Shown here in pieces: positions 17,796 to 25,552 of a stretch of DNA of 64,000 nt; positions within the stretch are counted from its first letter, which is position 1; each line of letters begins with the position of its first letter. Source of the stretch: Hydrogenophaga sp040372165. Its GTDB lineage: Bacteria; Pseudomonadota; Gammaproteobacteria; Burkholderiales; Burkholderiaceae_C. The DNA lies in NCBI RefSeq assembly GCF_040372165.1, contig NZ_BAABWG010000001.1, forward strand, positions 930,001 to 994,000, written 5' to 3'. A model generated the notes under the pieces. It was given only the letters and a program-made list of their open reading frames with translations, did no database searches and was not told the DNA's origin. Both the position numbers and the translations under genes were made by a program.

Positions 17796-18103
17796 AAGTC
17801 CTGCTGGTTCATTCTCCCGGCCCCAGGCGGGTGGAGGAAATTCCGCTTGATCTTCCTCCAGGAAGCACTCTGGCCGAGGCACTCGAGGCGTCAGGCGTAA
17901 CGCTAGCCATCGATGCGCCTGTGGGCATATGGGGAAGAAAGCAGGGTCGAGACGCGGTGCTCAGGGAGGGAGACCGAATCGAGGTATACCGCGTGTTGCG
18001 GGTGGACCCCAAAGTCGCCAGGCGTGAACGCTTCGCAGGGCAGGGCAGCCGCGGCGCCGGGCTGTTCTCCAAAAAAAGACCCGGCGCGAAGGCCGGGTAC
18101 TGA
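17792..18103 (+). CDS. rnfH: RnfH/UPF0125 ubiquitin-like fold protein
   Basis: This small protein (103 residues) of the RnfH family (UPF0125, also called RatB/PasI) has a beta-grasp fold. GTG start at 17792 overlaps the ratA stop. The motif 'ALEASGVTLAIDAPVGIWGRKQGRDAVLREGDRIEVYR' region is characteristic of the family. The basic C-terminal tail (FSKKRPGAKAGY) is encoded by DNA that also forms a terminator for the opposite-strand gene (18071-18098). Its biochemical role is not settled. Confidence 0.87.
   Translation: MKVLLVHSPGPRRVEEIPLDLPPGSTLAEALEASGVTLAIDAPVGIWGRKQGRDAVLREGDRIEVYRVLRVDPKVARRERFAGQGSRGAGLFSKKRPGAKAGY
18071..18098 (-). terminator. Intrinsic terminator for the DUF4124 gene, inside the rnfH coding end
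   Basis: Read on the minus strand, ACCCGGC-CTTCGC-GCCGGGT forms a 7-bp GC-rich stem, followed by C and seven T. It lies just beyond the stop of the DUF4124 gene, and entirely inside the last codons of rnfH on the other strand. On the plus strand there is no T run, so it should act only on the minus-strand transcript. Confidence 0.82.
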
Positions 18104-18109
18104 TCTGCT

Positions 18110-18658
18110 TTATGGCTGTTTGGCCATCGGGTCTGGACCGCACTCGCTCTTGATGATCTGGTCAGCCCTCTTCTTCTCGGCAGCGAGCTCCTGCTCATCG
18201 AGGTACACACGCTCGCCCTGCGCATTCGTCTTGCTGATCCTCAAACCGGACCCCAGAGTCGCTTTGGCTTCTTTGGCGCGAGAACAGTTCTCAGCACGCT
18301 CGACTTTGCGCTTGGCAAGTAGGGCTTTTCGCTCGTCTTCGGCTTTTTCTTTGGCTTCATCCTCCTGACTCGCAACCTTCTCGTCAAGAAAGCTCTTTGC
18401 CGGATCTCCAGGCTGTGCCTTCGCAGCAGCCGTGGCTGGCTCCCCGTCTACCCGAACGGCAGCGCCTCCACTGGGGCGCATGAAAATCTTGTCCTCCGGT
18501 ACGCTTTGCGGAGGGGGACGGTCGCTGAACTCCTTCTTGCCCGCAGAGTTGGTCCATCCCCACTGCCCCCAGGCGTTGCCGGCCAGGAACGTCGCACAAC
18601 CGAGCGCCAGCACAAACTGTCGCCACGGCAACCTCTTCTTGAGCGGTAGTGTATTCAT
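18110..18658 (-). CDS. Exported DUF4124-domain protein
   Basis: This protein of 182 residues has an N-terminal signal-like helix (LPWRQFVLALGCATFLAGNAWG, about 10-31) followed by the short DUF4124 domain that reads WGWTNSAGKKEFSDRPPP. The remainder is a charged, probably helical stretch rich in Lys/Glu/Ala (about 80-150) and ends with DQIIKSECGPDP. DUF4124 proteins are envelope proteins of unknown function. ATG 18658 was chosen because it starts the signal segment; the frame is open farther upstream without conservation. The gene converges with rnfH at a 6-base gap and diverges from guaB. Confidence 0.8.
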   Translation of the reverse strand: MNTLPLKKRLPWRQFVLALGCATFLAGNAWGQWGWTNSAGKKEFSDRPPPQSVPEDKIFMRPSGGAAVRVDGEPATAAAKAQPGDPAKSFLDEKVASQEDEAKEKAEDERKALLAKRKVERAENCSRAKEAKATLGSGLRISKTNAQGERVYLDEQELAAEKKRADQIIKSECGPDPMAKQP

Positions 18659-18758
18659 GTGCTCAGTGTAGCCCGATTGCACGCTCATCCCCCGGTTTCC
18701 ACTGCCTGCCCAACCCCATTTGTCCCCCCGGGAGTTGCGTTTATCGAACAGTGGAGCC

Positions 18759-18787
18759 TCATCACCGAGGGTCAACCCGAGTACAAT
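18759..18787 (+). promoter_or_regulatory. Possible guaB promoter
   Basis: A good -10 box TACAAT (18782-18787) lies 22 bases before the guaB start. The hexamer 17 bases upstream (TCATCA, 18759-18764) is a poor -35, so the site depends on the -10 alone. Confidence 0.35.
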
Positions 18788-18809
18788 GGTGTTTTTGGAG
18801 CTTTCCCTT

Positions 18810-20279
18810 ATGCGCCTACTTGGCAAAGCACTGACGTTCGACGACGTCTTGCTGGTCCCCGCGTACTCGCAAGTCCTTCCAAAGGACACTTCGCTGGCGA
18901 CTCAGTTTTCCCGAAACATCCAGCTGAACCTGCCCATTGTGTCGGCCGCCATGGATACGGTGACCGAAGCACGGCTTGCGATTGCGATTGCGCAGGAAGG
19001 TGGTATTGGCATCATCCACAAGAACCTGACGGCCAAGGAGCAGGCCGCACAGGTGGCCAAGGTCAAGCGGTATGAATCCGGTGTCCTCAGGGATCCTGTG
19101 GTCATCTCCCCCCAGACCACGGTGCGCCAGGTCATGCAGCTTTCGGAAGAGCTGGGTGTTTCCGGTTTCCCGGTGGTGGATGCAGGAAAGGTTGCCGGGA
19201 TTGTCACCGGGCGGGACCTTCGTTTTGAAAACCGTCATGACCTGGCCGTATCGGAGATCATGACGCCGCGGGACCGGTTGATCACCGTGCCGGAAGGCAC
19301 CACGCCAGAGGAGGCCAAGGCGCTTCTGAACAAGCACAAGCTTGAGCGTCTTCTTGTCGTCAATGACGCGTTTGAGCTCAAGGGTCTGATCACCGTCAAG
19401 GACATCACCAAGCAGCTGAACTTCCCCAATGCTGCCCGGGACGCTTCCGGCCGCCTCCGCGTAGGTGCAGCCGTCGGCGTGGGAGCAGGCACCGAAGAGC
19501 GTGTCGAAGCGCTGGTCAAGGCTGGCGTGGACGCCATCATTGTGGATACCGCTCACGGGCACAGCAAAGGCGTGATTGATCGCGTGCGCTGGGTCAAGGA
19601 AAACTACCCCCAGGTCGACGTGATCGGCGGCAACATCGCGACAGCAGCTGCCGCACTCGCGCTGGTCGAAGCCGGCGCAGATGCCGTCAAGGTCGGAATT
19701 GGCCCTGGCTCGATTTGTACCACCCGCATTGTTGCTGGCGTGGGTGTCCCCCAGATCATGGCCATTGACAGCGTCTCTACCGCACTCCAGACCACAGGCG
19801 TTCCCATGATTGCCGACGGAGGCATCCGTTACAGCGGTGATGTGGCCAAAGCCATTGCAGCAGGCGCCAATTCCGTGATGATGGGTGGCGTTTTTGCGGG
19901 TACTGAGGAAGCGCCGGGCGAGGTCATTCTGTACCAGGGCCGCAGCTACAAGAGCTACCGTGGCATGGGCTCCATCGGAGCCATGCAGCAAGGCAGTGCA
20001 GATCGCTATTTTCAGGAATCCAGCACTGGCAACCCCAATGCAGACAAGCTGGTGCCTGAAGGTATTGAAGGACGGGTTCCCTACAAGGGCTCAGTGGTCT
20101 CCATCATCTATCAGATGGCTGGCGGCTTGCGCGCCGCGATGGGCTATTGCGGCTGCCCGACCGTTGAGCACATGCGCGCACGTGCCGAGTTTGTGGAGAT
20201 CACGTCAGCCGGTGTTCGCGAAAGCCACGTCCACGACGTGCAGATCACCAAGGAAGCTCCCAACTACCGCGCAGACTGA
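18810..20279 (+). CDS. guaB: Inosine-5'-monophosphate dehydrogenase
   Basis: GuaB (489 residues) oxidises IMP to XMP with NAD+, the first committed and rate-limiting step to GMP. The start MRLLGKALTFDDVLLVPAYS is the standard N-terminus. Two CBS domains (about 90-205) interrupt the TIM barrel. The catalytic cysteine is Cys303 in GIGPGSICTTRIV, and the flap and 'YRGMGSIGAM' segments follow. Length matches the bacterial enzyme. guaA follows after 84 bases that contain a hairpin with a T run, so expression of the two may be uncoupled. Confidence 0.96.
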   Translation: MRLLGKALTFDDVLLVPAYSQVLPKDTSLATQFSRNIQLNLPIVSAAMDTVTEARLAIAIAQEGGIGIIHKNLTAKEQAAQVAKVKRYESGVLRDPVVISPQTTVRQVMQLSEELGVSGFPVVDAGKVAGIVTGRDLRFENRHDLAVSEIMTPRDRLITVPEGTTPEEAKALLNKHKLERLLVVNDAFELKGLITVKDITKQLNFPNAARDASGRLRVGAAVGVGAGTEERVEALVKAGVDAIIVDTAHGHSKGVIDRVRWVKENYPQVDVIGGNIATAAAALALVEAGADAVKVGIGPGSICTTRIVAGVGVPQIMAIDSVSTALQTTGVPMIADGGIRYSGDVAKAIAAGANSVMMGGVFAGTEEAPGEVILYQGRSYKSYRGMGSIGAMQQGSADRYFQESSTGNPNADKLVPEGIEGRVPYKGSVVSIIYQMAGGLRAAMGYCGCPTVEHMRARAEFVEITSAGVRESHVHDVQITKEAPNYRAD

Positions 20280-20310
20280 GGCCTGAGGTTACTGCAGACC
20301 AGTCAAGACC

Positions 20311-20336
20311 AGGCCGTCCAGCGTGACGGCCTTTTC
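20311..20336 (+). terminator. Hairpin with T run between guaB and guaA
   Basis: AGGCCGTC (20311-20318) pairs perfectly with GACGGCCT (20325-20332) over a 6-base loop and runs into TTTT. It is a good but short-tailed intrinsic terminator. Placed between the two GMP-synthesis genes, it may cause partial termination before guaA. No separate guaA promoter is obvious. Confidence 0.65.
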
Positions 20337-20363
20337 CGTTTATTTCCTCCCGCCGGAACCAAC

Positions 20364-21983
20364 ATGCAACACCAGAAAATCCTGATCCTCGACTTCGGCT
20401 CACAGGTGACACAGCTCATTGCCCGCCGGATTCGAGAGGCCCATGTCTACTGTGAAGTGCACCCTTGCGACGTGACCGACGAGTGGGTGCGCGAGTTCGC
20501 GGCGGATGGCATGCTCAAGGGTGTGGTGCTTTCCGGCAGCCATGCCAGCGCCTTTGAAGAGACGACCGACAAGGCTCCCCAGGCTGTTTTCGAACTCGGT
20601 GTTCCGGTCCTCGGGATCTGCTACGGGATGCAGACCATGGCCCAGCAGCTGGGCGGAAAAGTGGAGGGCGGCCATCACCGTGAGTTTGGATACGCGGAAG
20701 TTCGCGCCCGTGGTCACACGAGCCTGCTCAAGGACATCGCTGACTTCACGACGCCCGAAGGGCACGGCATGCTCAAGGTCTGGATGAGCCACGGCGACAA
20801 GGTGGTCGAGTTGCCACCGGGCTTCAAGCTGATGGCCAGCACGGACAGTTGCCCGATTGCCGGCATGGCGGACGAAGAGCGTCACTACTACGCCGTTCAG
20901 TTCCACCCGGAAGTGACCCACACGGTGCAAGGGCGAGCCATTCTCGAGCGCTTTGTGCTGGACATTTGTGCGGCGGAGCCGGACTGGGTGATGCGCGACC
21001 ACATCGAGGAGGCCGTCGAGCAGATCCGGGCACAGGTCGGAGACGAGGAAGTCATTCTTGGGCTGTCGGGTGGTGTGGACTCATCTGTCGCAGCGGCATT
21101 GATCCATCGCGCCATCGGAGACCAGTTGACATGCGTGTTCGTCGATCATGGTCTGCTTCGCCTCAATGAGGGCGACATGGTCATGGAGATGTTTGCTGGC
21201 AAGCTTCACGCACGGGTCATCCGGGTCGATGCCAGCGACGTGTTCTTGACGGAGCTGGCAGGCGTCGCCGATCCTGAGCAGAAGCGCAAGATCATTGGCC
21301 GACTGTTTGTCGACGTCTTCAAGGCGGAAGCTGAAAAGCTCAAGTCAGGTGATGGTGGACACAAGGGCGCGACTTTTCTTGCCCAGGGCACCATCTACCC
21401 GGATGTGATCGAGTCCGGCGGAGCCAAGAGCAAGAAAGCTGTCACGATCAAGAGTCACCACAACGTCGGCGGTCTGCCAGAGCAGCTGGGCCTGAAACTG
21501 CTTGAACCACTGCGCGACCTGTTCAAGGACGAGGTCCGGGAGCTGGGCGTTGCCCTGGGTCTCCCGCACGACATGGTATACCGCCACCCCTTCCCCGGTC
21601 CGGGGCTGGGCGTGCGAATCTTGGGAGAGGTCAAGAAGGAGTACGCCGACCTGCTGCGCCAGGCCGATGCCATCTTCATCGAAGAACTGCGCTCGACCAT
21701 CGACAAGAACAGTGGCAAGAGCTGGTATGACCTGACCAGTCAGGCATTCACCGTCTTTTTGCCGGTCAAGAGTGTCGGCGTGATGGGTGATGGACGCACG
21801 TACGAGTATGTTGTGGCACTGAGAGCCGTTCAGACCAGCGATTTCATGACCGCAGACTGGGCTGAACTGCCGTACGCGCTCCTCAAACGCACGTCTGGCC
21901 GGATCATCAATGAAGTCAAGGGCATCAACCGGGTAACCTACGACGTTTCCAGCAAGCCACCGGCGACCATCGAGTGGGAATGA
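20364..21983 (+). CDS. guaA: GMP synthase (glutamine-hydrolysing)
   Basis: GuaA (539 residues) aminates XMP to GMP using ATP and glutamine. The N-terminal class-I glutamine amidotransferase has its nucleophile Cys86 in GICYGMQ, with the His/Glu pair in QFHPEVTHT. The ATP-pyrophosphatase domain has the PP-loop LGLSGGVDSSVAAAL just after residue 230. The dimerisation domain ends with NRVTYDVSSKPPATIEWE. Everything expected is present. Confidence 0.96.
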   Translation: MQHQKILILDFGSQVTQLIARRIREAHVYCEVHPCDVTDEWVREFAADGMLKGVVLSGSHASAFEETTDKAPQAVFELGVPVLGICYGMQTMAQQLGGKVEGGHHREFGYAEVRARGHTSLLKDIADFTTPEGHGMLKVWMSHGDKVVELPPGFKLMASTDSCPIAGMADEERHYYAVQFHPEVTHTVQGRAILERFVLDICAAEPDWVMRDHIEEAVEQIRAQVGDEEVILGLSGGVDSSVAAALIHRAIGDQLTCVFVDHGLLRLNEGDMVMEMFAGKLHARVIRVDASDVFLTELAGVADPEQKRKIIGRLFVDVFKAEAEKLKSGDGGHKGATFLAQGTIYPDVIESGGAKSKKAVTIKSHHNVGGLPEQLGLKLLEPLRDLFKDEVRELGVALGLPHDMVYRHPFPGPGLGVRILGEVKKEYADLLRQADAIFIEELRSTIDKNSGKSWYDLTSQAFTVFLPVKSVGVMGDGRTYEYVVALRAVQTSDFMTADWAELPYALLKRTSGRIINEVKGINRVTYDVSSKPPATIEWE

Positions 21984-22043
21984 CCCGGAAAGGGGCGGTC
22001 CCCTCCATGTAAGCCGACCTGAGCTTCACAGGACCAGTGACCC

Positions 22044-22283
22044 ATGAGAATCATTTTTGGATTGATCAGCCTTGTTTGCGCCTTGTTCATTGTCATGTGG
22101 CTTGCCAAGTCACAGGTTGAGCCTCGGCAGGCTGAACTGCCGGAGGTGCTCAAGGAAACAGCTGCCGAGGACTTGGCCAAGGACATCAACCAAGGTGCTA
22201 CTCCCGCCCAGATTCAGGAAAAGTACCGGGATCAGATCAACGATCTGGTGAAGTCCCGCGATCAGCAACTCAAGGACTACTGA
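22044..22283 (+). CDS. Small single-pass membrane protein of unknown function
   Basis: This 79-residue protein starts with a hydrophobic helix (IIFGLISLVCALFIVMWLA, about 3-21), likely a membrane anchor or uncleaved signal. A charged, probably helical tail (LPEVLKETAAEDLAKDINQG … YRDQINDLVKSRDQQLKDY) follows. An AGGA lies 10 bases before the ATG. It ends 10 bases before the tadA fusion gene and may share its transcript. I do not recognise the family. Confidence 0.65.
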   Translation: MRIIFGLISLVCALFIVMWLAKSQVEPRQAELPEVLKETAAEDLAKDINQGATPAQIQEKYRDQINDLVKSRDQQLKDY

Positions 22284-22293
22284 GGGTCTTGAA

Positions 22294-23685
22294 GTGACAC
22301 GCGCCTGGAGTGAACAGGACGAGCATTTCATGCAAGCGGCGCTGGCTCAGGCGGCCGAAGCTGAAGCCAGGGGAGAAGTGCCTGTCGGTGCTGTAGTGGT
22401 GCTTGACGGCGCGATCATTGGGCGTGGCCACAATCAGCCCATTACGTCGAACGATCCCAGTGCGCATGCCGAGATGGTCGCCTTGCGTGATGCAGCCAAG
22501 TATCTTGGCAACTATCGGCTCGAAGATTGCACCCTTTATGTGACCCTTGAGCCTTGCGCAATGTGTTCGGGCGCAGCCTTGCATGCCAGGCTCAAGCGCG
22601 TGGTCTACGGTGCACCCGAGCCCAAGACCGGGGCTGCGGGCTCGGTGCTGGACCTCTTTGCCTTCAACGCCATCAACCATCGCACAAAGGTAGAGCAGGG
22701 GCTGCTCGCACAAGCTTGCTCAGAACTCCTTAGACGCTTCTTCGAGAAGCGGCGGCTGTCGAAGGCTGCCGCACGTGAGCCACTTCGCGATGATGCGCTC
22801 AGAACGCCTGATTCAGCCTTCGAGGGCATACCTGACTACCCCTGGAAGCCCAACTACACCAGTGAGCTTCCCAGTCTGCAAGGCTTGCGCCTTCACTACA
22901 TTGACGAGGGACCGGGCGATGCGGCACGAACCTGGCTATGCCTTCATGGCAATCCGGCGTGGAGCTACCTGTACCGCAAAATGATCCCCGGGTTTCTCGC
23001 CAATGGAGACCGTGTGGTGGCACCGGATCTGATCGGCTTTGGACGAAGCGACAAGCCGAAAAGGTCCGCCGAGCACAGCTTCGTCTGGCATCGCCGGGTT
23101 CTGCTCGAACTGGTCGAGCAACTGGGACTGACCAACGTCATCCTGGTGGTGCAGGATTGGGGGGGATTGCTTGGCCTGACGCTTCCCATGGAGGCTCCAG
23201 GTCGTTACAAGGGTTTGCTGGCGATGAACACGTATCTCGCGACAGCAGAGAACGCCTTGCCCGATGGATTTGTCGCCTGGCGGGATATGTGCCGTCGAAA
23301 ACCGGACTTTGACATTGGGCGCCTGCTTCTCAGAGGGAATCGGCACATGTCCGCGCGCGAAGCACTGGCGTACGATGCGCCTTTCCTCGACAAAGGCTAT
23401 CGTGCTGCCACCCGGGCGTTTCCCGAGATGGTTCCACACAACGCTGACGATCCGGGTGCCCAGCTCAGCCGAAAGGCCAGTGCATTCTGGCGGAATGAAT
23501 GGCAGGGAAAAAGCCTGGTGGTCTGTGGGGCACAGGACCCTGTATTCACCCCGGAGGCCATGGCTGTGCTGGCCGATGGTATTCGAGGCTGTCCGGAACC
23601 CATCGTGATGGCTGAGGCCGGGCATTTTGTTCAAGAGCATGGACTGAAGATCGCAGCCTTGGCCTGCGACCATTTCCGGTCATGA
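22294..23685 (+). CDS. tadA: Fusion: tRNA adenosine(34) deaminase TadA + DhlA-like haloalkane dehalogenase domain
   Basis: One frame of 463 residues joins two enzymes. Residues 1-155 are a full TadA, which makes inosine-34 in tRNA-Arg(ACG): zinc ligand His58 and catalytic Glu60 in HAE, zinc ligands Cys88 and Cys91 in PCAMC. Residues about 165-463 are an alpha/beta hydrolase very close to haloalkane dehalogenase DhlA (HLD-I): HGNPAWSYLYRKM near 218, nucleophile Asp288 followed by the halide-binding Trp289 (VVQDWGG), second halide Trp329 (DGFVAWR), acid Asp415 and base His444 (AGHFVQE). The pentad is thus complete. There is no internal stop and no separate start with a good ribosome site at the joint. 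GTG 22294 fits the TadA N-terminus. Real dehalogenase substrate is not known; a hydrolase with another substrate is possible. Confidence 0.9.
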   Translation: MTRAWSEQDEHFMQAALAQAAEAEARGEVPVGAVVVLDGAIIGRGHNQPITSNDPSAHAEMVALRDAAKYLGNYRLEDCTLYVTLEPCAMCSGAALHARLKRVVYGAPEPKTGAAGSVLDLFAFNAINHRTKVEQGLLAQACSELLRRFFEKRRLSKAAAREPLRDDALRTPDSAFEGIPDYPWKPNYTSELPSLQGLRLHYIDEGPGDAARTWLCLHGNPAWSYLYRKMIPGFLANGDRVVAPDLIGFGRSDKPKRSAEHSFVWHRRVLLELVEQLGLTNVILVVQDWGGLLGLTLPMEAPGRYKGLLAMNTYLATAENALPDGFVAWRDMCRRKPDFDIGRLLLRGNRHMSAREALAYDAPFLDKGYRAATRAFPEMVPHNADDPGAQLSRKASAFWRNEWQGKSLVVCGAQDPVFTPEAMAVLADGIRGCPEPIVMAEAGHFVQEHGLKIAALACDHFRS

Positions 23686-23743
23686 AGCAGTCGTAGCAAA
23701 GACTGCCCGACCAGTATCAACAACCATCATCCGTTTTGCGCAA

Positions 23744-24703
23744 ATGAGCCACATTTACGTTTTTTCTCCGTCAAGTGCCATCAGAGACCGCAAAGCCTTC
23801 CAGCGCGGGATCAGGCATTTGCGTTCGCTTGGTCATGAGGTAGAGGTGGATGCCGCCGCGCTCGCCCACCACATGCGCTTCGCAGGCGAGGATCAAGTTC
23901 GACTCGAGGCTGTCTCACGCGCGGCTTGCAGCGGTGCAGATATCGCATTGATATCCAGGGGTGGCTATGGACTGACGCGCATTCTCGGCGGTTTGCCTTA
24001 CCGCGTGCTGGACAAGGCGGTTTCAAAGGGCTTGAAACTGGTTGGCCTGAGTGACTTCACGGCCATGCAAACGGCCATGTTGGCCAAGACCGGGACGCCA
24101 AGCTGGGCAGGTCCGTCGCTGATCGAGGATTTTGGCGCGGAAGAGGGTGTCGACGAGATTGCCCAGGCTTGTTTCGACGACGTTATCTGCGGACAGGCAG
24201 AGGGCACTGGCTGGCGCCTGCCCGCCAAGAGTGTCGCAGCACTGGCCAAATCGGTGAAAGGCGATGTCCAGGAAGGCGTCATGCTGGCCAACCGTGCCAC
24301 CCTGTGGGGCGGCAACCTCTCGGTGCTCTGCTCCTTGCTGGGCACACCCTGGTTTCCTCAGGTCAAGGGGGGTGTGCTTTTCATCGAAGACGTGAACGAG
24401 CACCCCTATCGCGTCGAGCGTTCACTGAGCCAGCTGCACATGGCCGGCGTTCTCAAGCAGCAAAAGGCCATCCTCTTCGGGTCATTCACTGGATTCAAGC
24501 CTGTTGCGGGCTACGACCGTGGGTTTGGCCTGGACAGTGTGATGGATCGGGTCAGACGTGAAGCAAAAGTGCCCGTCCTGGCGGGCTTGCCATTCGGGCA
24601 CGTGCGCACAAAGGTGATGTTGCCGGTTGGCCGGAAAGTTGATCTGGTGGTGCAGGGGAGAGAGGCCCTCATGTTCTGGGAACACGACCATCACAGCCAC
24701 TGA
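23744..24703 (+). CDS. ldcA: LD-carboxypeptidase (peptidase S66)
   Basis: This 319-residue enzyme would cleave the terminal D-alanine from L,D-linked muropeptide tetrapeptides during peptidoglycan recycling in the cytoplasm. The family motifs are SRGGYGLTRIL (71-81), the nucleophile Ser103 in VGLSDFTAM, the glutamate in FIEDVNEHPYRVER near 215 and the histidine in PFGHVRTK near 286. Length matches the family. It lies 58 bases after the TadA fusion and may be transcribed with it. Confidence 0.9.
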   Translation: MSHIYVFSPSSAIRDRKAFQRGIRHLRSLGHEVEVDAAALAHHMRFAGEDQVRLEAVSRAACSGADIALISRGGYGLTRILGGLPYRVLDKAVSKGLKLVGLSDFTAMQTAMLAKTGTPSWAGPSLIEDFGAEEGVDEIAQACFDDVICGQAEGTGWRLPAKSVAALAKSVKGDVQEGVMLANRATLWGGNLSVLCSLLGTPWFPQVKGGVLFIEDVNEHPYRVERSLSQLHMAGVLKQQKAILFGSFTGFKPVAGYDRGFGLDSVMDRVRREAKVPVLAGLPFGHVRTKVMLPVGRKVDLVVQGREALMFWEHDHHSH

Positions 24704-24736
24704 GCCTCGGAGGCGAGTCGGATCACTGCAGGTGCC

Positions 24737-24775
24737 AAAAAAAACAGGCCTCCATACCGCGTCGGCTGGAGGCCT
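24737..24775 (-). terminator. Intrinsic terminator of the 24790-25143 gene
   Basis: On the minus strand AGGCCTCCA and TGGAGGCCT form a perfect 9-bp stem (24775-24767 with 24754-24746) over a 12-base loop, followed by G and eight T (24744-24737). It lies 14 bases past the stop of the minus-strand gene, and also separates it from ldcA on the plus strand. Confidence 0.88.
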
Positions 24776-24789
24776 TGGTTCAGGCGAGT

Positions 24790-25143
24790 TCAGTACAGTG
24801 CTGTCGGTGCGGGTGAAGATGCACCGCTGCTTTCGAGCAGGCCGCGAGGTATGGAGCCTTGAAAATAAGGTGTCAGGCCACGCACTTTGCTCACCGCAAT
24901 GGCCTCACCGTGAATCCGGCTGAGTACGGCCACCATCTCCGAGCGGGCATACCATAGCCCTTGCGCATCGCCGCTGTACTGGAGCTTGCGCTTCAAGCGC
25001 GGGTTGAGTTCGGCACCATCATCTCCCAGAACGTCAAGCATGGCCTGCCTGATGGGTTCCAGCGATTCGGGTGATTTGCGGCGCACATCGGTACCAAGTA
25101 GTGCCGAGATGCTGTGCCGGAGATTGGGTTTGATCCAACGCAT
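24790..25143 (-). CDS. Conserved-looking protein of unknown function
   Basis: This soluble protein has 117 residues (MRWIKPNLRHSISALLGTD…). It has an amphipathic helical middle (EPIRQAMLDVLGDDGAELNPRLKRKLQ) and a segment GLWYARSEMVAVLSRIHGE, then a Pro/Ser/Ala-rich end. No catalytic motif or membrane segment is visible. Codon use is like that of its neighbours and it has its own strong terminator, so it is very likely a real gene. I do not recognise the family. Confidence 0.65.
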   Translation of the reverse strand: MRWIKPNLRHSISALLGTDVRRKSPESLEPIRQAMLDVLGDDGAELNPRLKRKLQYSGDAQGLWYARSEMVAVLSRIHGEAIAVSKVRGLTPYFQGSIPRGLLESSGASSPAPTALY

Positions 25144-25552
25144 GGTGTTTCACCTGTTATCGGTTTCAGGCCCCACGACCCTCTACCCTGTTTAGGGTAC
25201 GCCTCATGTGGGGCTTCCGCAATGACTTACTTGCTATTGAACCCGAAAAAACAACATTGGAATCAAGTATTTACCCCAAGTCTTTAAGATTGAGCGTGAA
25301 GGATTGAATACCTTTGGGATATCTGAGCACAATAGCGGGTAGTACAGCGAGTACCAAAGGCAACGATATCCGCGTCTCATCTTCGCTTTATGTCGCAAAA
25401 GCAGACAGAAAATCGAGATTTACGGGCAATTGGGTAGAAACCAACTGTGACAAAATGCTCAGTTGTCCACCAAATCTGGAAAGCGCCTGGCGCTTGCAAG
25501 TGCCGAAACCCAGCCGGGTAAGCACAACGAGGAAAACTGGCACAGACAAACA
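25144..25552. other. 409-base non-coding region between divergent genes
   Basis: This region should hold the promoters of the minus-strand unknown gene and the plus-strand cyclase gene. It is more AT-rich than the surroundings (about 25230-25320). It contains an inverted repeat TACCCT-GTTT-AGGGTA at 25184-25199, 41 bases before the minus-strand start. TTGAAT and CACAAT with an 18-base spacer at about 25303-25332 are a weak promoter candidate. I see no further gene in it. Confidence 0.45.

Noticed and set aside
18720..18809. A 30-codon upstream extension of guaB
   Set aside because: The added residues are not conserved, and a likely -10 box lies within them; ATG 18810 gives the normal IMPDH N-terminus.
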